Positions 53,514 through 61,281 of a stretch of 64,000 nucleotides of DNA are shown here, piece by piece. Under the pieces are notes generated by a model, which had not been told where the DNA came from, made no database searches, and saw nothing but the letters and a program-made list of their open reading frames with translations. The stretch covers positions 1 through 64,000 of the forward strand of contig CAYQIT010000003.1 of assembly GCA_964417685.1 (NCBI GenBank), in the 5' to 3' direction. The position numbers were made by a program, and so were the translations under genes. Every line of letters begins with the position of its first letter. The stretch's first letter is position 1. The DNA comes from CAJQGY01 sp964417685. Its GTDB lineage: Bacteria > Pseudomonadota > Gammaproteobacteria > Magnimaribacterales > D2472.

Positions 53514-56500
53514 ATGCAAAATAAATTACTCTCTATTGTTTTCACTTCAATTTTCATAGCCTCATGCGGAGGCGGTGGCGGCGGCGGTGGAAGTTCAACC
53601 CCAACACCACCTACAACACCACCAGCCAATAATGCACCTTCATTCGCAGCTGTCGGCACAATTGCAGTTGCCGAGAACACAACAGCTATAGGAACAATTA
53701 CGGCTAATGATGCAGATAATGACACATTGACTTACTCAGTTACAGGAACAGATGCATCTTTTATCTCTGTTGTGCCATCATCAGGTTTTTTATCTTTTAA
53801 TAATGCACCAGATTATGAAAATCCAATGGATGCAGGGATGGACAATGATTATGAAATTATTTTAGTTGCCAGTGATGGAAGTGCTACTGGTTCGGTTGGT
53901 ATTGTAGTATCAGTTACGGATGTAAGTGAAAGTCCCCAGCTTGTAATTGAGAGTTCATATACAGTTGAAGAAAATACCACAACTGTTGCTACAGCTTCAT
54001 ATACAGGCTATGACGGAACAGTAATGTATCAATTAAGCGGAACTGACGCATCAGCATTTACATTTGGTGGAACCTCGGGAGTTATAGCTTTTCAAAACAG
54101 CCCTGATTATGAAAATCCTACTGATGCTGATAGTAATAATGTTTACAACATTACTGTAACAGTAAGTAACGAATCTGGATCAGATTCAGCTGATGTTGCT
54201 GTTACGGTTACCGATGTTGATGAGGGCTCTAACTCTTCCAATGCCTCTGACTTATTTATTTCTGAATATGCTGAAGGTTCCTCGAATAATAAGTATTTAG
54301 AAATATTTAATGGAACTGGTCAAGAAGTGTCTCTTAATGGTTATGCTTTGCCAAGTGTTGCAAATGCACCAGCTACTAATGGTACTTATGAGTATTGGAA
54401 TGATGAAATTTTTCCAGCAAATACAACTATAGCTGATGGCGAAGTTTATGTAGTTTGTCATCCGCAGTCTGAACAAACAATCTTAGATGCTTGTGACTCA
54501 AACCATCAATATTTATCAAACGGGAATGATGGATATGCTTTAGTAAAAGGCACAGAGTCAAGTTATGAAGTTGTAGATTGGATAGGTGATTTTGAAGGAG
54601 ATCCTGGCGATGGCTGGGATGTTTGTGGAATAACCGAAGCTACCAAAGATCATACATTGGTTAAAAAAGACGGCAAAGAAGGTAATACTGATTGGACTGC
54701 TTCAAGGGGTACCAATGCAGATGATTGTGACTGGATTGTAAAAGATAATGAGGATTGGACAGACTTAGGAGTTCACACCTGGAATGGTTCGAGCACCGGC
54801 GGCGGTTCTGGTGGAGGTGGCTCTGGTGGCGGAGGTGGCTCTGGTGGCGGAGGTGGCTCTGGCGGTGGCTCCGGAGGCGGCGGCACTACTACACCTTCTA
54901 CCGAATTATATCTCTCGGAATATGCTGACGTAGAGGCATCAAATGAAACAACAACACCATACGGAAATACTAAATATATAGAAATTTATAATCCTAATTC
55001 TGAGGCGGTTGATTTATCTGCATATACACTAAAAGGTATTGCAAATTCATCTCCTGATACATGGGGTTCAGGCCAAACAGCTGAAGGAAGAGTGCTTGAA
55101 CTATCAGGTACGCTTGCAGGTAAAGATGTTTATCTAATTACTGGAGTTGATAGCAGTTATGGTGATATAGATGACTATGTTGTTTCCCAAGCTGATTTGA
55201 GACTTGACTACGAAAGCCCTGTTCACTTTAACGGTGATGATGCAGTTGGTTTATTTAAAGATGATATGTTGCTAGATTCTGTTGGCACAGATGGACCAGC
55301 AGATATCGGTATTGGTTGGGAAGTATGCGGAGTTGAAAATGCTACTAGAAGACATACTTTAATTAAAAAAGCAGACAAATCTGGTGAATCAGATTGGTCA
55401 GCTTCTGCTGGAACAAATGCAGATAATTGCCACTGGATAGTAAGGGACGAGGGAGACTTTACTAATGCTGGTTTCCATAACCAAGAAGTAAAAAATGTAT
55501 CGGTTCCAAATGGTATTTCAGGAGGCTTTACGATTGATGGGCAAAGCAAACCAACACTTACTCTTGAACGAGGAAAGATTTACAGATTTGATACATCCAG
55601 CTCAACTATGTCATCTCATCCAATACACTTTGGTAATACTACTGAAGAGAGCTCATCAACTACAGTTTATGGAGCTCAGGTTGGCACCTCAGGAACAACT
55701 GGCTCTTATTATTTAATAGAAGTTACAGATGAAATCAACGACATTTACTATTTCTGTGGTAATCATTCAGGAATGGGCGGCTCAGTTACTATAACCAACG
55801 CTTCAAATACAGCGCCTGAGTTAGTTTTACCAGCTGAGGTTTATACATTGCCATCAAACTATGTTTATGTAGACGAAGGGACTAAATCTGTTGCAGGTTT
55901 CTCTGCAAATGATGCTGAGGGAAACTCTTTAAGTTATTTTGTAACCGGAGAAGATTCATCCTCATTTGAGATATCATCAAGTGGTGCATTAGCATTTGTT
56001 AATACACCTAGTTACAACTCTAAGAAAGAGTACTCATTGACTGTGAATGTATCCGATGGATTATCTTCAGATTCATTAATACTATCGGTATATGTTGATA
56101 GATTATGTACAGATACCTTAATTGGTTTCAATGTATGTCTTGAGGGTGAATCAGATGGTGGTGTTTCATATAATCGAGATAATGATTATGACACATGGAA
56201 AGATTGGGATAATGACTGTCAGAGCAATAGACATGAAGTACTAATTGATGAGCACGACACATCTACCGGTGTTGGACTAACTTATACCTCTAGTACGAAT
56301 TGTAGTGTTGCAACAGGAAGGTGGTATGACCCATATGATAATGCTTACTTCTCAAATGCATCAGAGGTACAGATTGATCATTTTGTGCCTTTATCTGAAA
56401 GCCATAGAAGTGGAGCTTGGGCTTGGTCAAGAGAAAGAAAAACAATCTTTGCAAATACGCTAAATGTTCCAGAGCAGCTTATAGCTGTTGGAGGTTCATC

Positions 56501-56666
56501 AAACTCAGCAAAGGGAAGCTCTGATCCAGCTGATTGGATGCCTAATAATAGTTCATATCATTGCACTTACTTAACGGATTGGGTAAAAGTTAAATCTATA
56601 TATAGATTGGGCATTAATTCTTCTGAGGAAGATGCTATTAGATCTGGCTACAGTAGCTGTAATTAG
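53514..56666 (+). CDS. Surface lipoprotein nuclease: cadherin x2, LTD x2, cupredoxin-like, cadherin-like, secreted HNH
   Basis: A 1050-residue lipoprotein (Cys18 in FIASCGG). Order: poly-Gly and Pro/Thr linker; cadherin-like 42-137; cadherin-like 139-236; lamin-tail domain 244-420 with Cys315, 327, 371, 405; Gly-Ser linker 427-457; second lamin-tail domain 462-656; cupredoxin-like domain 657-761 with candidate copper ligands His702 or His705, Cys748, His751, Met754 (YFCGNHSGMGG); cadherin-like 765-862; HNH domain 864-1050 with WKDWDNDCQSNRHEVL, GRWYDPY, QIDHFVPLSESHRSGA (His956), FANT and a terminal YRL segment. The last is the secreted HNH (DUF1524-like) nuclease pattern. Probably an outer-membrane-anchored nuclease acting on external DNA. 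The start has no clear Shine-Dalgarno. Confidence 0.88.
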   Translation: MQNKLLSIVFTSIFIASCGGGGGGGGSSTPTPPTTPPANNAPSFAAVGTIAVAENTTAIGTITANDADNDTLTYSVTGTDASFISVVPSSGFLSFNNAPDYENPMDAGMDNDYEIILVASDGSATGSVGIVVSVTDVSESPQLVIESSYTVEENTTTVATASYTGYDGTVMYQLSGTDASAFTFGGTSGVIAFQNSPDYENPTDADSNNVYNITVTVSNESGSDSADVAVTVTDVDEGSNSSNASDLFISEYAEGSSNNKYLEIFNGTGQEVSLNGYALPSVANAPATNGTYEYWNDEIFPANTTIADGEVYVVCHPQSEQTILDACDSNHQYLSNGNDGYALVKGTESSYEVVDWIGDFEGDPGDGWDVCGITEATKDHTLVKKDGKEGNTDWTASRGTNADDCDWIVKDNEDWTDLGVHTWNGSSTGGGSGGGGSGGGGGSGGGGGSGGGSGGGGTTTPSTELYLSEYADVEASNETTTPYGNTKYIEIYNPNSEAVDLSAYTLKGIANSSPDTWGSGQTAEGRVLELSGTLAGKDVYLITGVDSSYGDIDDYVVSQADLRLDYESPVHFNGDDAVGLFKDDMLLDSVGTDGPADIGIGWEVCGVENATRRHTLIKKADKSGESDWSASAGTNADNCHWIVRDEGDFTNAGFHNQEVKNVSVPNGISGGFTIDGQSKPTLTLERGKIYRFDTSSSTMSSHPIHFGNTTEESSSTTVYGAQVGTSGTTGSYYLIEVTDEINDIYYFCGNHSGMGGSVTITNASNTAPELVLPAEVYTLPSNYVYVDEGTKSVAGFSANDAEGNSLSYFVTGEDSSSFEISSSGALAFVNTPSYNSKKEYSLTVNVSDGLSSDSLILSVYVDRLCTDTLIGFNVCLEGESDGGVSYNRDNDYDTWKDWDNDCQSNRHEVLIDEHDTSTGVGLTYTSSTNCSVATGRWYDPYDNAYFSNASEVQIDHFVPLSESHRSGAWAWSRERKTIFANTLNVPEQLIAVGGSSNSAKGSSDPADWMPNNSSYHCTYLTDWVKVKSIYRLGINSSEEDAIRSGYSSCN
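54797..54885 (+). repeat. GC-rich tandem repeat encoding Gly-Ser linker
   Basis: Imperfect direct repeats of an 18-base unit (TCTGGTGGCGGAGGTGGC and variants, about four copies) encode residues 427-457 of the nuclease lipoprotein as (G)nS units. The tract is far richer in G and C than its surroundings and is the kind of sequence prone to slippage in copy number. Confidence 0.85.
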
Positions 56667-56676
56667 TTAATTAATT

Positions 56677-56710
56677 CATCTAGATGATAAAATTTTTTGT
56701 CATCTAGATG
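56677..56710 (+). terminator. Inverted repeat with self-palindromic arms, possible terminator
   Basis: An 11-bp perfect stem (56677-56687 with 56700-56710) around a 12-base A/T loop, 10 bases after the nuclease-lipoprotein stop. Each arm contains the palindrome CATCTAGATG, so the unit is both a direct and an inverted repeat. The T-rich stretch after it could end transcription, but the tRNA-Ser -10 sits immediately next to it. Confidence 0.45.
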
Positions 56711-56716
56711 TATAAT
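56711..56716 (+). promoter_or_regulatory. -10 box of tRNA-Ser
   Basis: TATAAT 15 bases before the tRNA-Ser 5' end, directly following the inverted repeat. The -35 region would fall inside the repeat's loop and contains only T-rich sequence. Confidence 0.5.
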
Positions 56717-56731
56717 CTTTTTTCAATTTTC

Positions 56732-56821
56732 GGAGAGTTGGCTGAGTGGTCGAAAGCGCCTCCCTGCTAAGGAGGTATATGGGTAACTGTATCGAGGGTT
56801 CGAATCCCTCACTCTCCGCCA
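56732..56821 (+). tRNA. tRNA-Ser (GCU)
   Basis: A 90-base class II tRNA: acceptor GGAGAGT/ACTCTCC, D-arm TGGCTGAGTGGTCGAAAG, anticodon GCT at 56766-56768 in CTGCTAA, long variable arm, T-arm GGTTCGAATCC, discriminator G and encoded CCA. A run of eight T (56823-56830) follows and may end the transcript. Confidence 0.97.
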
Positions 56822-56844
56822 TTTTTTTTGATTTCAAGGAGTTA

Positions 56845-56850
56845 TATAAT
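56845..56850 (+). promoter_or_regulatory. -10 box before the MTHFR-like gene
   Basis: TATAAT five bases before the ATG at 56856. An AAGGAG also occurs, but 14 bases from the ATG, which is too far for a normal Shine-Dalgarno. A leaderless start from this box is one reading. Confidence 0.35.
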
Positions 56851-56855
56851 TAGAT

Positions 56856-57692
56856 ATGCTTAACAGTACTTCAAAAGAATTTTTAAGTGACTTTTCTATT
56901 GAAGTTACTCCTAATGTTTATCTTAAAAATAAAGAATTAATTAATTCAACGTCTAAACAGAAAAGAATTTTTATTGCTTATATAGAGGGCTCTAATAAAG
57001 AAGACATAATTAATACTGCAAAGCGCATAATGCAAGACGGCAATATTCCAGTTCCACATATCCCAGCAAGACAAATAAAAGATAAAAGCGAACTTAAGAA
57101 TTTTTTAGATACTTTAAAATCTGAAGCTAATGTTTGTGAGGTTTTATTGATCGCTGGAAGTAATAAAAAACCTCATGGGGAATTTGAATCATCTATTCAG
57201 TTAATTGAAACCGGATATTTTAATGAAGGCTTAAAAACGATTTATTTTGCTGGGCATCCTGAGGGTAATGTGGATATTGAAGAATCCAACATTAGCTTGA
57301 ATGCTTCCCTTAAATTAAAACAAGATTTTGCTAATACCACTGAAATAAATGTAGTTCTGCTTACTCAATTCTGTTTTGATAGCAATCAAATTATCCTATG
57401 GGCCAATAAACTCAGAGAAAACGGAATTCATTTACCAATAGAAATTGGTGTTGCGGGCCCTGCTAAGATTTCAAGTTTAATCAAGTACTCCATTGATTGT
57501 GGAGTAGGGCCATCACTTAAAATCTTAGAAAATAATTTCTCAAATTTAGCTGAATTAGCTACAACATATTCCCCTGTAGATTTTTTAAATGACCTAATCC
57601 AAAAAATTAATGCCAATAAAGATGCAAATATTAAAAATATTCATTTTTATCCATTTGGCGGCATTAAAGAATTAATTAAATATATAAATTAA
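56856..57692 (+). CDS. Methylenetetrahydrofolate reductase-like protein
   Basis: A 278-residue protein with the MTHFR barrel layout: an early FSIEVTPN with Glu16 in the place of the catalytic acid, PHIPARQIKD, VLLIAGSNKKPHGEF, IYFAGHPEGN, LLTQFCFDSNQI and IEIGVAGPAKISSLIKY. MTHFRs reduce methylene-THF to methyl-THF with FAD and NADH. It is a divergent, short stand-alone version; related proteins occur in C1 catabolism of marine bacteria (recall). It could act in methionine synthesis or in oxidising methyl groups. It stands alone after tRNA-Ser. Confidence 0.8.
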   Translation: MLNSTSKEFLSDFSIEVTPNVYLKNKELINSTSKQKRIFIAYIEGSNKEDIINTAKRIMQDGNIPVPHIPARQIKDKSELKNFLDTLKSEANVCEVLLIAGSNKKPHGEFESSIQLIETGYFNEGLKTIYFAGHPEGNVDIEESNISLNASLKLKQDFANTTEINVVLLTQFCFDSNQIILWANKLRENGIHLPIEIGVAGPAKISSLIKYSIDCGVGPSLKILENNFSNLAELATTYSPVDFLNDLIQKINANKDANIKNIHFYPFGGIKELIKYIN

Positions 57693-57772
57693 TCTAAAAA
57701 ATATATATTTTAAATTTTATTTTCTTTCTATCTAAGAGTAGTATTAAAAGAATACTTATTTTGGGAGAGATA

Positions 57773-58576
57773 ATGAAAAATAACGCAATAAAATTTTTAA
57801 CTTTTGGCTTAGCAGTATTTTTAGTAGGTTGTTCTAATAGCACCGAGCCAGTTGTTGAAGAATCACAAGGACCAATATATAGAGGCCCTTACCATATTGA
57901 ATTTTTAGCATGTAATGCAGGGCCAGATTATTCATCTGAAAATGCTCAGCAAATGTTAGCTGAATGGAAAGAGTTAGATCATTCAGAGGATTTGAGATGG
58001 GCTGGAGTGCATGCTCCTGAGGGTGACAATAATAGATTTGATAACGGCTGGTGGGAGCTTGAGTGGACTTCAAAAGAAGCTGCTGACCAAGCTTGGGCAT
58101 CTGAGAATCCAGAATTTATTGCTTGGGCACAAAAATACGAATCAGTAATTTCATGTGACGGAGAGGGAAGATATCCTTGGACTTTTTATTTACCAAGACC
58201 CTCAAATTCTTTCGGACCAGTTGAAGCAGAGGATGGCTACTATGCTTCAGCATACCTAGCGTGCAGTTTTAACGAAGGGTATGAAAGACAAGATTTAAGA
58301 GCGACAGTTGTTGAATATAATACCTACCTTGATAGTGCTAATGATGTGGGTGGTTATTACTTTGGTGTTTATTTTCCTGAATTTGATGCTGATGATGACT
58401 TCCTTTGGTTGAATGCGCATTCAAGCTTTGATGGAATGGCTGCTGGAAACGCAGATTGGGAAATTAATGGCAAAGAGATGCAAGCAAAATTTGATGAAAT
58501 TTCAACTTGTAGAACTCCTGATCTTTACAATAGTTGGATGCTAAGATCTGTTAATGAAGAGGAAGGAGAAAGTTAA
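57773..58576 (+). CDS. Lipoprotein with two similar halves, unknown function
   Basis: A 267-residue lipoprotein (lipidated Cys20 in FLVGCSN). After a short linker there are two related domains, about 38-138 and 155-253. Each begins Y-x-(I/A)-x-(F/Y)LAC, has a central strand pair with G-V-(H/Y)-x-P-E, a W-x-x-x-(A/W) segment, and ends A-x-K-(Y/F)-(E/D)-x-I-(S)-(S/T)C. The pattern looks like tandem dimeric alpha-beta barrel (ferredoxin-like) domains, with a Cys at the start and end of each. Very acidic. ATG at 57773 has GGGAGAG upstream; a bidirectional terminator follows. Family not recognised. Confidence 0.8.
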   Translation: MKNNAIKFLTFGLAVFLVGCSNSTEPVVEESQGPIYRGPYHIEFLACNAGPDYSSENAQQMLAEWKELDHSEDLRWAGVHAPEGDNNRFDNGWWELEWTSKEAADQAWASENPEFIAWAQKYESVISCDGEGRYPWTFYLPRPSNSFGPVEAEDGYYASAYLACSFNEGYERQDLRATVVEYNTYLDSANDVGGYYFGVYFPEFDADDDFLWLNAHSSFDGMAAGNADWEINGKEMQAKFDEISTCRTPDLYNSWMLRSVNEEEGES

Positions 58577-58595
58577 TTTTTAATAAATTAATATT

Positions 58596-58622
58596 AAAAA
58601 AGGGGCCTTGAGCCCCTTTTTT
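58596..58622. terminator. Bidirectional rho-independent terminator
   Basis: A 10-bp stem AAAAAGGGGC/GCCCCTTTTT with a 5-base loop and T runs in both directions. It serves the convergent lipoprotein (ends 58576) and ctlX (ends 58622) genes. Confidence 0.92.
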
Positions 58623-59521
58623 TAAAAGAGTTCGTTTAACATGCAGCGAGCAGAGCCACCGCCATACTTTTCAATAGTTTTAAGGTCAGTATGAATAATC
58701 TCCTTGTAGTATGTTGCAAGGACTGCCTTTTGCTCTTCGGTGTAGGCTTTAAATGCTCTTGATGACATAATCAAAAAATATTCTTCATTTAAATTTTTTG
58801 CTTCCAATGCATTTCCACAGAAATCTTGAATTTGATTTTCATAAATTTCAAATACATCATGATATCTGGCTACTTTTGACCTAACCATTTCCCTGTATTC
58901 TGGCAGAATTACATCAAAACAAATGCCTATAACTCTTTGGCCTGCATACATAAAAACATCAGTATGATATATCTCAGATCCCTTGTGGCTAAGTGTCTCA
59001 AAAAGGACAAGCTCATACCCATGATCGGAACACCATTTCTGTAAAAGATCTTTATTAGTTCTTGGAGAAAGCCCAGCATAGACAACCTTGTTAACCCTAT
59101 CAAAAACCATACTGCTAGTAGCTTCTAAAAACATTTCTTTATCTTCAAAATTTGATAGATCATCTACAAGCTCATATCCACTTTTTAGAAAACTAATCAT
59201 ATCTAATGTTTTTTCCAATCTTCTGTTTTTAGCTTTCATGCTAAAGAGCTGAAAGGTCTTATCTTCAAATGTTATGAACCAATTTGGAAATATATGATCA
59301 GGGCATTCTTTAATGCCTTTCATTGACGTTACTTGAATATTTCTTTTTTCTATTTCTGATTTTAAATTGTTAAATTCAACAAGCGCCTTGTCTCTGATTT
59401 CTTCAAGAGAAGCATTTTCTTCATTGACGCTCTGATAGTCATTGGAAGTTAAAGTTTCATCATTGCTATGAAATACTTCCGGCTCAATCATAAATAGATG
59501 ATTTGTAGATTGATTTTTCAC
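58622..59521 (-). CDS. ctlX: CtlX / arginine deiminase-related hydrolase
   Basis: A 299-residue guanidino-modifying superfamily protein. Features: FPNWFITFED (the N-W substrate region), EATSSMVFDRVNKVVYAGLSPRT, IYHTDVFMYAG with the catalytic His, and GGGSARCMLNE with the nucleophile Cys293. The length and the lack of ADI domain insertions match the CtlX group, which hydrolyses citrulline to ornithine in Francisella. DDAH-like or arginine-hydrolysing activity cannot be excluded. GTG start. Divergent from ornithine aminotransferase, which would use its product. Confidence 0.82.
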   Translation of the reverse strand: MKNQSTNHLFMIEPEVFHSNDETLTSNDYQSVNEENASLEEIRDKALVEFNNLKSEIEKRNIQVTSMKGIKECPDHIFPNWFITFEDKTFQLFSMKAKNRRLEKTLDMISFLKSGYELVDDLSNFEDKEMFLEATSSMVFDRVNKVVYAGLSPRTNKDLLQKWCSDHGYELVLFETLSHKGSEIYHTDVFMYAGQRVIGICFDVILPEYREMVRSKVARYHDVFEIYENQIQDFCGNALEAKNLNEEYFLIMSSRAFKAYTEEQKAVLATYYKEIIHTDLKTIEKYGGGSARCMLNELF

Positions 59522-59552
59522 TTTATTCTACCTGTGAAGTTATATAAGCGGT

Positions 59553-59558
59553 TAGAAT
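59553..59558 (+). promoter_or_regulatory. -10 box before rocD
   Basis: TAGAAT six bases before the rocD ATG, with no Shine-Dalgarno between. Divergent ctlX starts only 43 bases from rocD, so both promoters share this short region. Confidence 0.5.
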
Positions 59559-59564
59559 ACTACC

Positions 59565-60812
59565 ATGAAAAATGATTTGCATAACAAATATATTGAAAAA
59601 GAAGCCCTTCATGGTGCAAAAAACTATTCTCCATTGCCTGTGGTGCTTAAAAAGGGAGAAGGTGTCTATCTTTGGGATGTAAATGACAACAAATATTTAG
59701 ATATGATGTCAGCTTATTCTGCTGTAAGTCATGGCCACTCCCATCCTAAAATTGTTAACTCTCTTATTGAACAATCATCTAAATTAGCTATTGCCTCTAG
59801 GGCTTTTTACACAGAGCCTTTAGCAGATTATATTGAGAAACTTTCAAACTTAACTGGGTTCTCATCCATACTTCCTATGAATACTGGAGCAGAGGCTGTA
59901 GAGACTGCTATAAAAGCTGCCAGAAGATGGGGGTATTTCACTAAAGGTATACCAGAAAATGAAGCAGAAATAATAGTAGCTGATGGTAACTTTCATGGAA
60001 GAACTACTACCATAGTAGGTTTTTCATCTGAACCAGATTATAAAAAAGGATTTGGACCATTTTCTGATGGCTTTAAAACAGCGAGCTATTGTTCTACAGA
60101 TTGTGAATGCTCAAAGGTTTGCGAAAAATCAATAAATTCCTTTGAGTCTCTTATCACAGATAATACATGCGCTATATTAGTTGAACCTATTCAAGGAGAG
60201 GGCGGAATTATTACTCCTAAAGTAGGCTGGCTCAAACAGCTTAGAGAAGTTTGTACGCAAAACAATATTTTATTAATTCTAGATGAGATTCAATCTGGTT
60301 TAGGGAGAACTGGAAAGTTATTTGCTTATGAGCATGAAAACATTCAACCTGATGGCCTTATCTTAGGAAAAGCTCTTGGCGGTGGTTTATTACCTGTATC
60401 AGCTTTCTTAAGCTCACGAGAAGTCATGGATCACTTTAATCCTGGTTCTCATGGATCAACCTTTGGAGGTAACCCTTTAGCAGCAGTTGTGGCTTCTAAG
60501 GCATTAGATATTCTTTTTGAAGAAGATTTAATTGAGAACAGTAGAGTTATGGGAGAGTATCTATCTAACGCTCTCAAAAACATTGATACTAATTCAATAA
60601 AAGAAGTCAGAGGAAAAGGTCTTTGGATTGGTGTTGAGTTATACAAAGACTCAGTCAAAGCAAAAAATATTTGTCTTGATTTGCTTGACCTTGGCATTCT
60701 TGCTAAAGAAACACATGAAACTGTAATTAGATTCGCACCTCCACTAATTATTAATAAAGAGCAAATTGATTGGGCGATGGAAAGAATTACCCAGGTATTT
60801 AAAAGTTACTAA
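59565..60812 (+). CDS. rocD: Ornithine--oxo-acid aminotransferase
   Basis: A 415-residue class III PLP aminotransferase. The PLP Lys269 is in LILGKALGGG. MNTGAEAVETAIKAARRWGY, VEPIQGEGGI and DEIQSGLGRTGK are typical of ornithine aminotransferase, as is the start EKEALHGAKNYSPLPVVL. It turns ornithine into glutamate semialdehyde, leading to glutamate or proline. With divergent ctlX it forms a citrulline/ornithine breakdown module. Acetylornithine transaminase (argD) is less likely given the N-terminal motif. Confidence 0.92.
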   Translation: MKNDLHNKYIEKEALHGAKNYSPLPVVLKKGEGVYLWDVNDNKYLDMMSAYSAVSHGHSHPKIVNSLIEQSSKLAIASRAFYTEPLADYIEKLSNLTGFSSILPMNTGAEAVETAIKAARRWGYFTKGIPENEAEIIVADGNFHGRTTTIVGFSSEPDYKKGFGPFSDGFKTASYCSTDCECSKVCEKSINSFESLITDNTCAILVEPIQGEGGIITPKVGWLKQLREVCTQNNILLILDEIQSGLGRTGKLFAYEHENIQPDGLILGKALGGGLLPVSAFLSSREVMDHFNPGSHGSTFGGNPLAAVVASKALDILFEEDLIENSRVMGEYLSNALKNIDTNSIKEVRGKGLWIGVELYKDSVKAKNICLDLLDLGILAKETHETVIRFAPPLIINKEQIDWAMERITQVFKSY

Positions 60813-60822
60813 GGAAAGTTAA

Positions 60823-61281
60823 ATGAAATATGCATTTAAAACAAAAGACGAAGATCTCGAAAAATATTTATTTAACCTAAAAGAGTCATGCATTATCGAG
60901 CATGAAGACAACTGGTTCAAAGAAAAATCACATACAAAGCTTTATCCAAATATCGAAGATGCAAAAGCAAAAATAGCTAAACCTCATTACTGGATTTTAA
61001 ATGCAATAGATGAATATGAAAGCGCAGATGAAAAAAATGAATCTCTAATAGCCCTTGCTATTTTAGTATTTAAATCTAACTATTATTCACAAAAACTTGT
61101 TGCTTCTGATGAAAATCTCGAGGCAAAAAAAGATTTGATAAATTACATGAGTAATCTTGGTGTAGGTGTTGATGAGATATGCAAAATACTGCCGTCAATG
61201 GATGCTCCTGCTTATGCAAGAGTTGATTTGGAAAATGACGAGTTACTATCTTTTGTAAATGAAATTTTAAATAATCAATAG
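60823..61281 (+). CDS. Conserved-looking protein of unknown function
   Basis: A 152-residue soluble protein, acidic and mostly helical in appearance, with HYWILNAIDEYESADEK and a C-terminal PSMDAPAYARVDLENDELL. No signal, membrane segment or catalytic motif is recognised. AAGGAAAG precedes the ATG, 10 bases after rocD, and the stop overlaps the next gene's GTG by one base, so it is probably co-transcribed with rocD and the MGMT-domain gene. Confidence 0.72.
   Translation: MKYAFKTKDEDLEKYLFNLKESCIIEHEDNWFKEKSHTKLYPNIEDAKAKIAKPHYWILNAIDEYESADEKNESLIALAILVFKSNYYSQKLVASDENLEAKKDLINYMSNLGVGVDEICKILPSMDAPAYARVDLENDELLSFVNEILNNQ

Noticed and set aside
53489..53725. Minus-strand poly-proline frame at the start of the nuclease lipoprotein
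   Set aside because: The proline run is the reverse of the poly-glycine linker codons, so it is a shadow.
54797..54885. CRISPR-like array
   Set aside because: The short repeats are contiguous, in frame and code for Gly-Ser; there are no spacers and no cas genes.
56732..57692. Genomic island insertion at tRNA-Ser
   Set aside because: No integrase and no repeat of the tRNA 3' end were seen in the following sequence.
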